NCBI GenBank assembly: GCA_902386135.1
Contig: CABMIB010000100.1
Span: 1-43,065, forward strand
Direction of reading: 5' to 3'
Length of the DNA: 43,065 nt
Source: an uncultured archaeon
Lineage (GTDB): Archaea > Halobacteriota > Methanosarcinia > Methanosarcinales > Methanoperedenaceae
Part shown: piece after piece, positions 15,251-22,306 of the stretch
Numbering within the stretch: position 1 is the first letter of the stretch
Layout: every line of letters starts with the position of its first letter
The notes under the pieces: generated by a model
The model's input: the letters and a program-made list of their open reading frames with translations, nothing else
What the model was told of the DNA's origin: nothing
Databases searched by the model: none
Made by a program: the position numbers and the translations under genes

Positions 15251-15586
15251 CTATATTTCTGTCAACCTCTTTATTGCTATTTCGAGCTCTTTTTGTGGTG
15301 TTTTTTGGGTTTGCTTCTTAAATGCGTGGAGCAAATAGATGTTTTTTTGTTTAAAACCATAAAAGACCCGGATCTCTTCTTTTCCTCGTACTCGCAGTTC
15401 GTAAATACCTGTACCAAGTTGTTTTGCATGCGGCATGCCGAGCCGGGAACCATATAGCTCAAGCAGTTCAAAAAGGTGCAACATCTTTGTTCGCGCTGAT
15501 AATTGCTGCTTCTCAAAAAATTCTTCTACGGGCTTCTCTCCCCGACTCGATTCAAAAAAAATAACTTCCCACCCAGCAATATCCAT
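15251..15586 (-). CDS. higB: HigB/RelE-family toxin (Gp49-like)
   Basis: The 111-residue toxin reads MDIAGWEVIFFESSRGEKPV at the start and contains LGMPHAKQLGTGIYELRV and the FYGFKQKNIYLLHAFKKQ strand pattern typical of the Gp49-like HigB family. These are ribosome-dependent or free mRNA endonucleases. ATG 15586 is chosen over the upstream in-frame ATG at 15610, because TGCTATAAT (an extended -10) lies between the two and ends 6 bases before 15586, so the upstream start would not be transcribed. Confidence 0.88.
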   Translation of the reverse strand: MDIAGWEVIFFESSRGEKPVEEFFEKQQLSARTKMLHLFELLELYGSRLGMPHAKQLGTGIYELRVRGKEEIRVFYGFKQKNIYLLHAFKKQTQKTPQKELEIAIKRLTEI

Positions 15587-15592
15587 AGGGTC

Positions 15593-15601
15593 ATTATAGC
15601 A
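15593..15601 (-). promoter_or_regulatory. Extended -10 promoter of the higBA pair
   Basis: On the minus strand TGCTATAAT matches the bacterial extended -10 consensus and ends 6 bases before the toxin ATG. No -35 hexamer is obvious, as expected for extended -10 promoters. A leaderless transcript is implied. Confidence 0.6.
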
Positions 15602-15722
15602 GAGACACACGAGGTTTTTCTGATATGTATAGTAATTTCTGAAAATTTGTGACTAAAGCTGAGGAAAGAAAATGTGAGGCTGATTACTGTAAATTACTGT
15701 AATATTGATCGGGTTTGTAGTA

Positions 15723-15752
15723 TTGACAATATGATAAATTATGCTTTATCCT
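15723..15752 (+). promoter_or_regulatory. Sigma70-type promoter of the second parA operon
   Basis: TTGACA (15723-15728) and TATCCT (15747-15752) are spaced by 18 bases. The resulting ~57-base leader contains the hairpin AACCC-GCTA-GGGTT (15783-15796). Confidence 0.5.
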
Positions 15753-15816
15753 ATTTTCAGTTGTAAGAAACGCTATCGAAATAACCCGCTAGGGTTTTTG
15801 GTAGGTTTAACTTAAT

Positions 15817-16569
15817 ATGATATTTTCCATAGCTTCACAGAAAGGCGGCGTAGGCAAGACTTCTTCGAGCATTTCCCTCTCAGCAGGAATCGCACGTAAA
15901 GGTAAGAAAGTTCTCCTTATTGATATTGATTCACAAGCAAACAGTAGTAAGGTATTACTATCAAACTATCCGCAAATCCAAAAACAGCAAACCATTTTTA
16001 CCACAATTCTGGATCGAAATGCGCTTCCAATCCATAAAACGCAAATTCCCAATCTAGATATCGTTCCTTCCCATATTCTGCTTTCTCATACTGATGTTGA
16101 ATTAACAACCGCAATTGACCACCGAGAAGAACGATTAAAGCGGGCGCTTGATCTCGTTATGCACAAATACGACTTTGTCTTTATTGACTGCCCCCCTACC
16201 CTCTCCTGGCTTACGATTAATGCCATGACAGCTTCGGATAAAGTGATTGTTGTTGTTTCGCCTGGGTATTTTGAGCTTGATTCCATAGTCCAAATTAGCA
16301 AAACAATCAATGAGGTTAAGGAATATTTTAATCCTCATCTTGATCTTGCCGGATTTCTTTTTACCATGAGCGATCCGACCGTAAATAGCAAAACGTCTTT
16401 ACAGATCCTCAGGCAAACCTACACAGGAAGCGTCTTTAATACCGTCATTCCCCGTAATACCGACCTTCGGGATGCTCACTTTGAGAAAAAGGATATTTTT
16501 TCTTTTAATCCCAACGCTGCTTCCGCGCAGGCATATGAAAAATTAATAAACGAGCTCTTTCAATTATGA
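15817..16569 (+). CDS. parA: ParA-family ATPase, second partition locus
   Basis: This 250-residue protein is a compact plasmid-type ParA: deviant Walker A ASQKGGVGKTSSSISLSAG (about residues 6-24), a switch with DIDSQANSSK, and Walker B FVFIDCPPTLSWLTINAM. Unlike the ParA at 4271 it lacks an N-terminal DNA-binding extension, so it falls in the small type Ib-like class, where the partner protein carries both DNA binding and autoregulation. The next gene overlaps by 4 bases (ATGA). Base composition and promoter are bacterial in style. Confidence 0.92.
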   Translation: MIFSIASQKGGVGKTSSSISLSAGIARKGKKVLLIDIDSQANSSKVLLSNYPQIQKQQTIFTTILDRNALPIHKTQIPNLDIVPSHILLSHTDVELTTAIDHREERLKRALDLVMHKYDFVFIDCPPTLSWLTINAMTASDKVIVVVSPGYFELDSIVQISKTINEVKEYFNPHLDLAGFLFTMSDPTVNSKTSLQILRQTYTGSVFNTVIPRNTDLRDAHFEKKDIFSFNPNAASAQAYEKLINELFQL

Positions 16570-17051
16570 CGAAGAAATTAAACATTACATCTATTACGAA
16601 TGAGCTGGAAGAATCTGCGTTTTTTCCGAAGAGAAAAACGCCAACAATCCCCTATACTTCGCAACCAGCCGTCGAAGAACCAAAATCAGTTAAAATAAAA
16701 GAACCTTTACAAGCTCCACAAAAAGAAGTATCAAATGATACCATGATACCACGGTATCATGAAACCATGAAACCATTACACCATGATACCACGGTACCAC
16801 TTGCTGAAGATGATATAATTGAAGTAATCCGAAAAGCAGTAAAACAAGTCGGTAAGGAGCCAGCAACCCAACGGCTTACTCTAGAAGAAAAGCAGCAGCT
16901 TAAAGATATAGAATACGCTTACGGCAGGCAAGGAATTAAAACGACCGGTAACGAGATAATCCGCATTGCAACTAATTTTATTGTATTGGATTACCAAAAA
17001 AACGGAGAAAACAGTATTTTAGGAAAAGTCCTCAAAAAATTGAACTCATGA
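16566..17051 (+). CDS. Putative partition partner protein
   Basis: This 161-residue protein is coupled to ParA by a 4-base overlap. The N-terminal half is a disordered, Pro- and Lys-rich stretch. The middle (NDTMIPRYHETMKPLHHDTT, about residues 58-77) is encoded by DNA repeats of the ATGATACCACGG type, so the peptide sequence may be a by-product of a DNA site. The C-terminal ~70 residues (RLTLEEKQQLKDIEYAYGRQ onward) form a compact helical domain, perhaps ribbon-helix-helix-like, that I infer binds those repeats. Confidence 0.65.
   Translation: MTKKLNITSITNELEESAFFPKRKTPTIPYTSQPAVEEPKSVKIKEPLQAPQKEVSNDTMIPRYHETMKPLHHDTTVPLAEDDIIEVIRKAVKQVGKEPATQRLTLEEKQQLKDIEYAYGRQGIKTTGNEIIRIATNFIVLDYQKNGENSILGKVLKKLNS
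16734..16800. repeat. ATACCA/ATCATG repeats inside the partner gene
   Basis: This cluster contains CATGATACCACGGTATCATG, which is a perfect palindrome except at its two central bases, followed by GAAACCATGAAACCATT and a second copy, CCATGATACCACGGTACCAC. The same words recur just after the gene at 17047-17119. Repeats inside and after a partition partner gene suggest a centromere. Confidence 0.6.
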
Positions 17052-17119
17052 TACCACGATACCATGACACCGTGAAACCATGGTGTCTTGAAACCTTGAT
17101 ACCAAGCAACCATGGTGCA
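17047..17119. repeat. ATACCA/CCATGGT repeats after the partner gene
   Basis: CATGATACCACGATACCATG, then ACACCGTGAAACCATGGTGT, CTTGAAACCTTGATACCAAG and CAACCATGGTG form a chain of related 10-11-base units in both orientations. They match the units at 16734-16800 and probably form the main partition site. Confidence 0.6.
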
Positions 17120-17128
17120 ATTTTGCCC

Positions 17129-17159
17129 TTGACAGTAATCTAATCAACCTGCTTATATT
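17129..17159 (+). promoter_or_regulatory. Sigma70-type promoter before the candidate RNA
   Basis: TTGACA (17129-17134) is followed after 19 bases by TATATT (17154-17159), or after 18 by TTATAT. Transcription would start near 17166, 15 bases before the first hairpin of the candidate RNA. Confidence 0.5.
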
Positions 17160-17165
17160 TATTTA

Positions 17166-17656
17166 AATAACCAACAAAAAAAGGCTTTACAGCCTTGATT
17201 AGGTAAAGCCTTGAAGATCACCAAACATCTTCAAGATAACAAAAACCTCATCAACTGTCAAGCCATTAGTTTTGCGGTCAATTCTTTGACAATCGGACTA
17301 AAGAAGCTCGAAGGAAGAGCAAAGGGTATTAATCACCCGAAGCATTCCGTAAAACCGGAGTGTGCCTGTCTCAAGCGCGAGTCTGCTAGCTCTCACAGAT
17401 ATCTTGCTTCACGCAAGGAACCAACAGGAGAGTGACGGTTAAAACAAGGGACTGTCCGAGCCAAATGCAGATACAAGATCAAGTAGTGATAGTGGAATGG
17501 GATGAGATCACATCAATCAGGCTCTTACCACTCACGAACCAGAAAGGAACAAAAAGAAAATTATGCTCGCGCTGGTGTAAAACCTATCAAGTAAGGAAAA
17601 AGGTAGGGAACAGTAGAGAAGGTAAAGGGAAGAACCTCATAGTAGGTTAGGCTTGT
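17166..17656 (+). ncRNA. Candidate structured RNA, ~490 nt
   Basis: This stretch between the partition locus and the toxin-antitoxin pair has no convincing protein but many clean hairpins: 17181-17190 with 17203-17212 (10 bp), 17213-17218 with 17227-17232 (6 bp), 17343-17349 with 17356-17362 (7 bp, one G-U), 17403-17407 with 17413-17417 (5 bp) and 17633-17637 with 17644-17648 (5 bp). A longer-range pairing, GAGCC (17458-17462) with GGCTC (17520-17524), is also possible. A sigma70-like promoter lies just upstream. Two short plus ORFs cross it but have unnatural composition. It recalls the large structured RNAs of phages and plasmids (GOLLD, ROOL and similar), but I cannot assign it to a class. 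Confidence 0.45.
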
Positions 17657-17700
17657 TGTGCTTTAAAAAACGATGCGAGCTCATAAATAATTTTGTTATC

Positions 17701-17729
17701 TTGACAAAAAGCTACATTTTAGCTATATT
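17701..17729 (+). promoter_or_regulatory. Sigma70-type promoter of the relBE-like pair
   Basis: TTGACA (17701-17706), a 17-base spacer and TATATT (17724-17729) make a near-perfect bacterial promoter. The ATG at 17739 lies 9 bases after the -10 box, so the mRNA is leaderless or nearly so. AGCTA elements around the -10 may be the antitoxin's operator. Confidence 0.7.
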
Positions 17730-17738
17730 TTACTAGCT

Positions 17739-18062
17739 ATGAATATCACTACCATCCATATTAAAACAGATATCAAAACACGAGATGAGGCCAAAAAGGT
17801 TGCAGAAGAGCATGGCTTTAGTCTCACCGCATTGGTTAATGTAGTTTTAAAGCAAATTGCCAGGACAAAACACCTGACACTCAATTTAGAAGAGGAGCCA
17901 AGTGAGTACCTGCTTCATGAAATGAAACAAGCAAGAGAGAATAGGGAAGCGGGAAAAGGATCACCTCATTTTACATCTGATACGAAACTCATTAAGAAAG
18001 ACCCCAAAAAGTATCGCCATATTGATACCATGCAACAATGGTTTGAAGAACAGGGAATATGA
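17739..18062 (+). CDS. RelB/DinJ-family antitoxin
   Basis: This 107-residue protein starts with a ribbon-helix-helix DNA-binding region (TIHIKTDIKTRDEAKKVAEE, then HGFSLTALVNVVLKQIA), the RelB/DinJ signature. A charged C-terminal tail (about 60-107) would wrap the toxin. The toxin gene overlaps by 4 bases. It is expected to repress its own promoter. Confidence 0.88.
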   Translation: MNITTIHIKTDIKTRDEAKKVAEEHGFSLTALVNVVLKQIARTKHLTLNLEEEPSEYLLHEMKQARENREAGKGSPHFTSDTKLIKKDPKKYRHIDTMQQWFEEQGI

Positions 18063-18334
18063 CGGTTCAATACGACCCTGCTTTGTTAAAAAAATTAAAA
18101 AAACTTAATGTAAGAACACGCAATAGATTTTTTGAAAGAATTAAAATCTTTGAGAAAAACCATCAAGAACCAATCCTGAATAACCACGCACTCAAACGAG
18201 ACTACGAGGGATACCGAAGTATTGATATTACCAATGACTACCGAGCGATTTATGAGGAGGTAGCAAGCGGAGAAGATGAGCCAGTTGCGTACTTTATCGC
18301 CATTGGAACACACAAGGAATTATTTAAAATATAA
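18059..18334 (+). CDS. RelE/YafQ-like mRNA endonuclease toxin
   Basis: This 91-residue protein has the RelE-fold pattern: KKLKKLNVRTRNRFFERI helices, then HALKRDYEGYRSIDITNDYR and AIYEE strands, ending YFIAIGTHKELFKI with the terminal histidine common in this family. It is translated from the ATGA overlap with its antitoxin. It probably cleaves mRNA on the ribosome when the antitoxin is lost. Confidence 0.88.
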   Translation: MTVQYDPALLKKLKKLNVRTRNRFFERIKIFEKNHQEPILNNHALKRDYEGYRSIDITNDYRAIYEEVASGEDEPVAYFIAIGTHKELFKI

Positions 18335-18642
18335 ACTCGCCTTTTTCATGCCCTTCTGACTTCATAAAACAACCGAGAACCCGCTTGTTATCAAAAAGAT
18401 AGCCCTTTATACCTCCCCGAAAATTAGCTCTCAGGCACAAATTGAGGCTAACAGCCCTTTTCTATAATGTCATGTAGTGCCCTACAACGGGGGTTTATAT
18501 TTTCCGGCTAAATATTCCCCTTAATTTTCTATCAACAAAAACGGGAAGAGATGGCCTAGAGGGCTACTCAGGCTGAGCTTGCTCAAACACTAGAGACTTG
18601 ATAGTATGAAGTCTCCAAAGTAACGTTACATTATTAACACCT
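18335..18642 (+). other. Candidate oriT / mobilisation control region
   Basis: This ~308-base gap has no gene and directly precedes the mobilisation operon, the usual place for oriT. It contains TGTAG-TGCC-CTACA (18473-18486), a 5-bp hairpin followed by ACGGGGGTTT, which has the general shape of an oriT (inverted repeat next to a nick site). TATAAT at about 18462 is a possible promoter element. The nick site cannot be assigned by eye. Confidence 0.35.
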
Positions 18643-19296
18643 ATGGCGAATAATATTAAAACTCAATTCTCTCGCAATGTCTTTCAGCATCAATCCCATC
18701 CATCAAATCGACAACGACCGCTTGGCGGTGTAAGGCAAGATAAGCGCTCTGAAGAGAGAGCGCTGCCAGCTTCGTTTCAGCCAGCGCTCTCAGCAAAACA
18801 ACTGAGCGCTCTGGCAATGAACAGAAAGTTGTCTCGTTCACAAAACCGAAGCGGCATCATTCAGAAAAAGGAAAAGGTCACATTTAGGATACAGCCCATA
18901 GTCAAAGATATATTGTTGAAAAAAGCAAAAGAAGCAGGGATACCCCATTCTGTAGCGGGAGCAGTTATCTTTGAACGGGCAATACAACAGGATTTAGACA
19001 TGCAATACGGGGCACTCTTGGAGCCGGTGATAAAGCGGTGTATTGCCAAAGAAATACAGGGGATGAGTACCCGCCTTGCTTGGTTACTTGTTCGAATAGC
19101 CTTTGATGTCGGTCAGATACGAGGCCTTTCTACGAATATTCTTGGGAGGCAACAGGGGATGAATCAAGAAATACTTACGACAATTCTCAAAGAGAGCAGT
19201 AAACAAGCAAAAATGAATATTACCCGCCGGACACCGCAGCTCGCAGAACTGATGGAGGTTCTCGATAAATGGTTAAGTGAAAAGGGGAGGGGATAA
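18643..19296 (+). CDS. Mobilisation accessory protein, putative (MobC-like)
   Basis: This 217-residue protein lies directly before the relaxase gene. The first ~75 residues are disordered and basic. Residues about 78-115 (KVTFRIQPIVKDILLKKAKE, then AGIPHSVAGAVIFERAIQQ) look like a ribbon-helix-helix domain of relaxosome accessory proteins. The rest is helical. By position it should bind near oriT and recruit the relaxase. Its stop, TAA at 19294-19296, is in the same frame as the relaxase, with no other stop between, so the two could once have been a single ORF. Confidence 0.65.
   Translation: MANNIKTQFSRNVFQHQSHPSNRQRPLGGVRQDKRSEERALPASFQPALSAKQLSALAMNRKLSRSQNRSGIIQKKEKVTFRIQPIVKDILLKKAKEAGIPHSVAGAVIFERAIQQDLDMQYGALLEPVIKRCIAKEIQGMSTRLAWLLVRIAFDVGQIRGLSTNILGRQQGMNQEILTTILKESSKQAKMNITRRTPQLAELMEVLDKWLSEKGRG
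18743..18812. repeat. AGCGCTCT repeats inside the accessory gene
   Basis: AGCGCTCT occurs at 18743, 18783 and 18805, with an inverted copy (AGAGCGCT) at 18757-18764. The first and inverted copies form an 8-bp hairpin with a 6-base loop. Four copies of an 8-mer in 70 bases suggest a binding site for the accessory protein. Confidence 0.45.
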
Positions 19297-19299
19297 GCG

Positions 19300-19812
19300 C
19301 TGGCAATTGTCAAAGCCACTTACACAAAAAGCAGAGCGAATATAAAAGCATCCATCCGGTATATTGAGCATCGTCCTGGGAAAGATGGACAAAAACTCAC
19401 CAGGACACTGTTTGGGCATGATGGTGAAATGAAGCGGTCACAGGCATACGGCATGATTGATGAAACAAAAAAAGAAACAAAGTTTTTTCGTTTTGTAATA
19501 AGCCCAGACCCGAAAACTGAAGACAGGGGAAAAGATTTGAATCTGTGGGAGATAACCACAAAAACAATGCTTGGGTTAGAAGAGCGATTAAAGCAAACGA
19601 TACAATTTGTTGCAGCAGTGCATAATGACCATGCCCCACATCGGCATGTGCATGTTATCGCGTGTATTTCCGGCAACCTTACGCCAAAAGATTTTGCGCT
19701 ACTTCGAGAAACTGCAACAAAGGAATCGTTGTTTCAAAGACGTGAACGGGACGCAGCGCAAGGAATCAAACAAGAGCAAGGAATCAAACAGGAATTAGAA
19801 CTATCCCTATGA
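19300..19812 (+). CDS. Conjugative relaxase, short form, probable CTG start
   Basis: This 170-residue protein is a MobA/VirD2-type relaxase domain that nicks oriT through a tyrosine. It carries SIRYIEHRPGKDG near the N terminus (candidate catalytic Tyr) and the metal-binding histidine motif AAVHNDHAPHRHVHVIAC. The first in-frame ATG is at 19429, which would delete the tyrosine region. CTG at 19300 is preceded by GGGGAGGGG (about 19284-19292), and translates as an initiator followed by AIVKATYTKSRANIK, which is how the family normally begins. The frame directly follows the TAA of the accessory gene, so readthrough is the alternative. The protein lacks a helicase or primase tail. The coupling protein follows after 4 bases. 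Confidence 0.75.
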   Translation: MAIVKATYTKSRANIKASIRYIEHRPGKDGQKLTRTLFGHDGEMKRSQAYGMIDETKKETKFFRFVISPDPKTEDRGKDLNLWEITTKTMLGLEERLKQTIQFVAAVHNDHAPHRHVHVIACISGNLTPKDFALLRETATKESLFQRRERDAAQGIKQEQGIKQELELSL

Positions 19813-19816
19813 CTCT

Positions 19817-21325
19817 ATGAATCATTTTTTGTATCGCATGTACGTATTTCTCAATAAAATACTTACACTCCTTTTTTCTAACAAACAATTGTATATCGCG
19901 CGATATGCGAGACCGGAAGAGCTTGAGAGCCTTGTAAATCCCACACTTGACGAATCAGGTTTACTTTTAGGAAAAGGACTCTTCAATCATTTTCTTCGTA
20001 TACGCTCAACAAAAAACCGCCGCGAACTAGGTAATCTCCTTGTTGTTGCTCCAACCAGAGGCGGGAAAGGACTCTTAGCAGTGAGCCAATTATTAACCTG
20101 GAAACACTCAGTCATTGTCAATGATATTAAAGGTGATTTATTCACCCAGACAGCAGGATATAGAAGCACCCTTGGCGAGGTTATTGTTATTGACCCACAA
20201 GGCTATGGACACCGCTTTGATCCCCTGGATGGAAAGATGACAGAAGACGAGCACCACTCAGCAGCAACCCACCTCTTGTTTAAACCAGATGAAGGGGAGG
20301 GAGCGATTTTTACCCAAAGGGCAATCAGTATGCTGACCCAGCTCTTCCTTGCAGCCAAGAAAGAGGGGCAAATACCCTTTCCCTATGTCAGAAAAATTAT
20401 CCGTTCCGGTTTACAAGGCGCAGCAGAGAGACTTAACACAATTAAACCAGAACTCGCAACACAGTTTCTTGATGTTCCCTTTAAAACGGCCAACTTTACC
20501 GATCGCTTTTTACTCTCCGCTTGGGGAACACTTACCGCCAGGATGCGGCCACTGTTGACAGAAACCATTATCTGCTCTCTTGCCGGATCAGATTTTACCC
20601 CAGCGGAGCTCATGTTTTCAGAAAAACCAATTACAGTGTATCTGCGCTGGAATGAGCGGGACTTACTATCTCTTGCTCCACTTGTTAGGCTAATGTGGGG
20701 TTCACTTATTGGTGAATTGATAACCACATATGATAAAGCACAAGGGAAAAACTGTCATCCAGTACTACTTCTCATTGATGAAGCAGGAAGAGCAGCGATA
20801 CCAAGTTTAGCAGACCACGCGACAACTGTAGCCGGACGGGGGATAACGCTTTGGATTGCCATTCAATCCCTCTTTCAACTGGAAGCAGAATACGGAAGAG
20901 CACGCGCAAACATCTTGAGGGATAATATGGAGACACAAATTTATTACCGTCCCGCAAATCAAGCAACAGCCGAGTATTTAGAGCGGTGTTTAGGCAAAAA
21001 ATCCGACTATGCAAAATCTCAAACATCACGGGAAGGAATGGAAACGAGTCTTGGACGCACTGAGCAAGGAATACCACTCATGACTGCCTGGGAAATTAAG
21101 CAACTCAAGGATGAGGAAATAATTGCTTTTCACCGCCTCTTACCCCCGTTTAAAGCAAAACGCATGGACTGGAGGAACTCAAAACTCTTAAAACAACGGC
21201 AACAGATACCCGCCCCGCAGCTTTCTACATTGCCTCAGCCTGAAGATATATCACAAAGGCTCATATGGGCAAGAGGAAAAAAGTTTGCTGATGGGTATAT
21301 TAACCCTGATGAGATAGAAGAGTAG
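19817..21325 (+). CDS. VirD4/TraG-type coupling protein ATPase
   Basis: This 502-residue protein has a hydrophobic N-terminal stretch (about residues 3-22), Walker A APTRGGKG at 78-85, NDIKGDLFTQTAGYR, Walker B VLLLIDEAGRA at about 317-327, and the AIQSLFQLEAEYG helix typical of type IV coupling proteins. Coupling proteins link the relaxosome to a mating channel and pump DNA. No VirB4 or pore genes are in the window, so transfer would need a helper system or genes outside it. The protein is shorter than many TraG/VirD4 members, with only a short membrane anchor. Confidence 0.92.
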   Translation: MNHFLYRMYVFLNKILTLLFSNKQLYIARYARPEELESLVNPTLDESGLLLGKGLFNHFLRIRSTKNRRELGNLLVVAPTRGGKGLLAVSQLLTWKHSVIVNDIKGDLFTQTAGYRSTLGEVIVIDPQGYGHRFDPLDGKMTEDEHHSAATHLLFKPDEGEGAIFTQRAISMLTQLFLAAKKEGQIPFPYVRKIIRSGLQGAAERLNTIKPELATQFLDVPFKTANFTDRFLLSAWGTLTARMRPLLTETIICSLAGSDFTPAELMFSEKPITVYLRWNERDLLSLAPLVRLMWGSLIGELITTYDKAQGKNCHPVLLLIDEAGRAAIPSLADHATTVAGRGITLWIAIQSLFQLEAEYGRARANILRDNMETQIYYRPANQATAEYLERCLGKKSDYAKSQTSREGMETSLGRTEQGIPLMTAWEIKQLKDEEIIAFHRLLPPFKAKRMDWRNSKLLKQRQQIPAPQLSTLPQPEDISQRLIWARGKKFADGYINPDEIEE

Positions 21326-21336
21326 ACAGCCAAGTT

Positions 21337-21403
21337 CCATTCTCCCTATTCCCCCATATTCGCCCATTCTCATTCTCCATTCTCGGCTATTCTCCATTCT
21401 CGC
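21337..21403 (+). repeat. Pyrimidine-rich CCATTCTC direct repeats
   Basis: CCATTCTC or close variants recur at least five times in about 67 bases (CCATTCTCC, CCCATATTC, CCCATTCTC, CTCCATTCTC, and a last CTCCATTCTC). The tract lies between the mobilisation operon and the integrase, at the edge of the bacterial-like block. Confidence 0.5.
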
Positions 21404-21470
21404 GCCGTATGCTCGGCATACGTGTTTTACTGCTTTCAGAAATGCTAAACCCACCAACCAATGTAGTCTG

Positions 21471-22259
21471 TTAGCCGAAGTACCGCAAATTCGCTTTATC
21501 ATAAATTTCCTTTAGTACTTCAGGGCTGAAATCAGAGTAGTGCCTTGCAAGAATGCTTTGTGGGGTTCTCCCGCAAAAGGCATCAACATATCTGTCCTGC
21601 ACGCCTGCCCGGCTCATTTCCCTAGCGAATACTGATCTTAAGGTCTGGGCTGATATGTTGATACCTGTTTTGCCTGAGACATCTTTGAAAACATGGGCTA
21701 CTGTATTTCTTGATGTCTCAAAAGAATTGCTTTGATATCCCTTCAATAAAGCCTCTGCCTCTATATTATAAAAGGAGATCCATGCTTGCTTAGTCTGTCC
21801 ATTGTGAGATTTGGGTATTAACATCCGGTTACTTTTATCAATATCGGCGCTCAATAACTCAGAGACCCTTAATCCACTGCTTGCAAGCATGAGGAATATA
21901 ATCTGATATTTTAGCGAAGGAAGGGAATCAAAGAAGATTTTTAACTGCCCCTTGGAGGGCAAAATATTGGGTTTTATTATCTGGCGCGGGAACTTGAACC
22001 CCTCTATTAACTCAGGTTGTTTGAGATAGTCCCTAAAGAGTATCCTGAGCAGGGAGAGATAGTTTTTATATGTCCAAGAAGTCTTGGTTTTCTTGATTTC
22101 AAGCATGAAATCCTGAATATCGGCAGATTCAATATTTTTCTTGCCTACCGACTTTAGAAAAACACCAAGATTCTGGATATGATACTTTACTGTCGTATCA
22201 GAGAGGTTCTTTTGTACTATTAAGAACTTCTCAAATGCCGAGGTATCGATACTACCCAT
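21471..22259 (-). CDS. int: Archaeal tyrosine recombinase (integrase)
   Basis: This 262-residue protein (from ATG 22259) has an N-terminal SAM-like core-binding domain (about 1-90) and a C-terminal catalytic domain with Arg I in LASSGLRVSELL, AQTLRSVFAREM around Arg II (the usual His of HxLR is Gln-like), and HYSDFSPEVL with the candidate nucleophile Tyr. The open frame runs back to an ATG at 22340 inside tRNA-Ser, but those 27 residues are unlike integrases. The gene is intact and sits next to the tRNA 3' end, as in pNOB8-type elements in which integration does not split the gene. It most likely inserted the DNA to its left. Confidence 0.85.
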   Translation of the reverse strand: MGSIDTSAFEKFLIVQKNLSDTTVKYHIQNLGVFLKSVGKKNIESADIQDFMLEIKKTKTSWTYKNYLSLLRILFRDYLKQPELIEGFKFPRQIIKPNILPSKGQLKIFFDSLPSLKYQIIFLMLASSGLRVSELLSADIDKSNRMLIPKSHNGQTKQAWISFYNIEAEALLKGYQSNSFETSRNTVAHVFKDVSGKTGINISAQTLRSVFAREMSRAGVQDRYVDAFCGRTPQSILARHYSDFSPEVLKEIYDKANLRYFG

Positions 22260-22306
22260 AGCAACTTTAGGTTGGTTTTTTACACTGTTACCGGTAAAAA
22301 TAGTGA

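Noticed and set aside
16734-17119. CRISPR array
   Set aside because: The repeat units are 10-11 bases, of mixed orientation, without uniform spacers, and no cas genes are present.
17211-17650. Two consecutive short plus-strand ORFs (74 and 72 codons) across the candidate RNA
   Set aside because: They have no ribosome binding sites, odd composition and no recognisable domain, while the DNA shows several hairpins; an RNA is the better reading.
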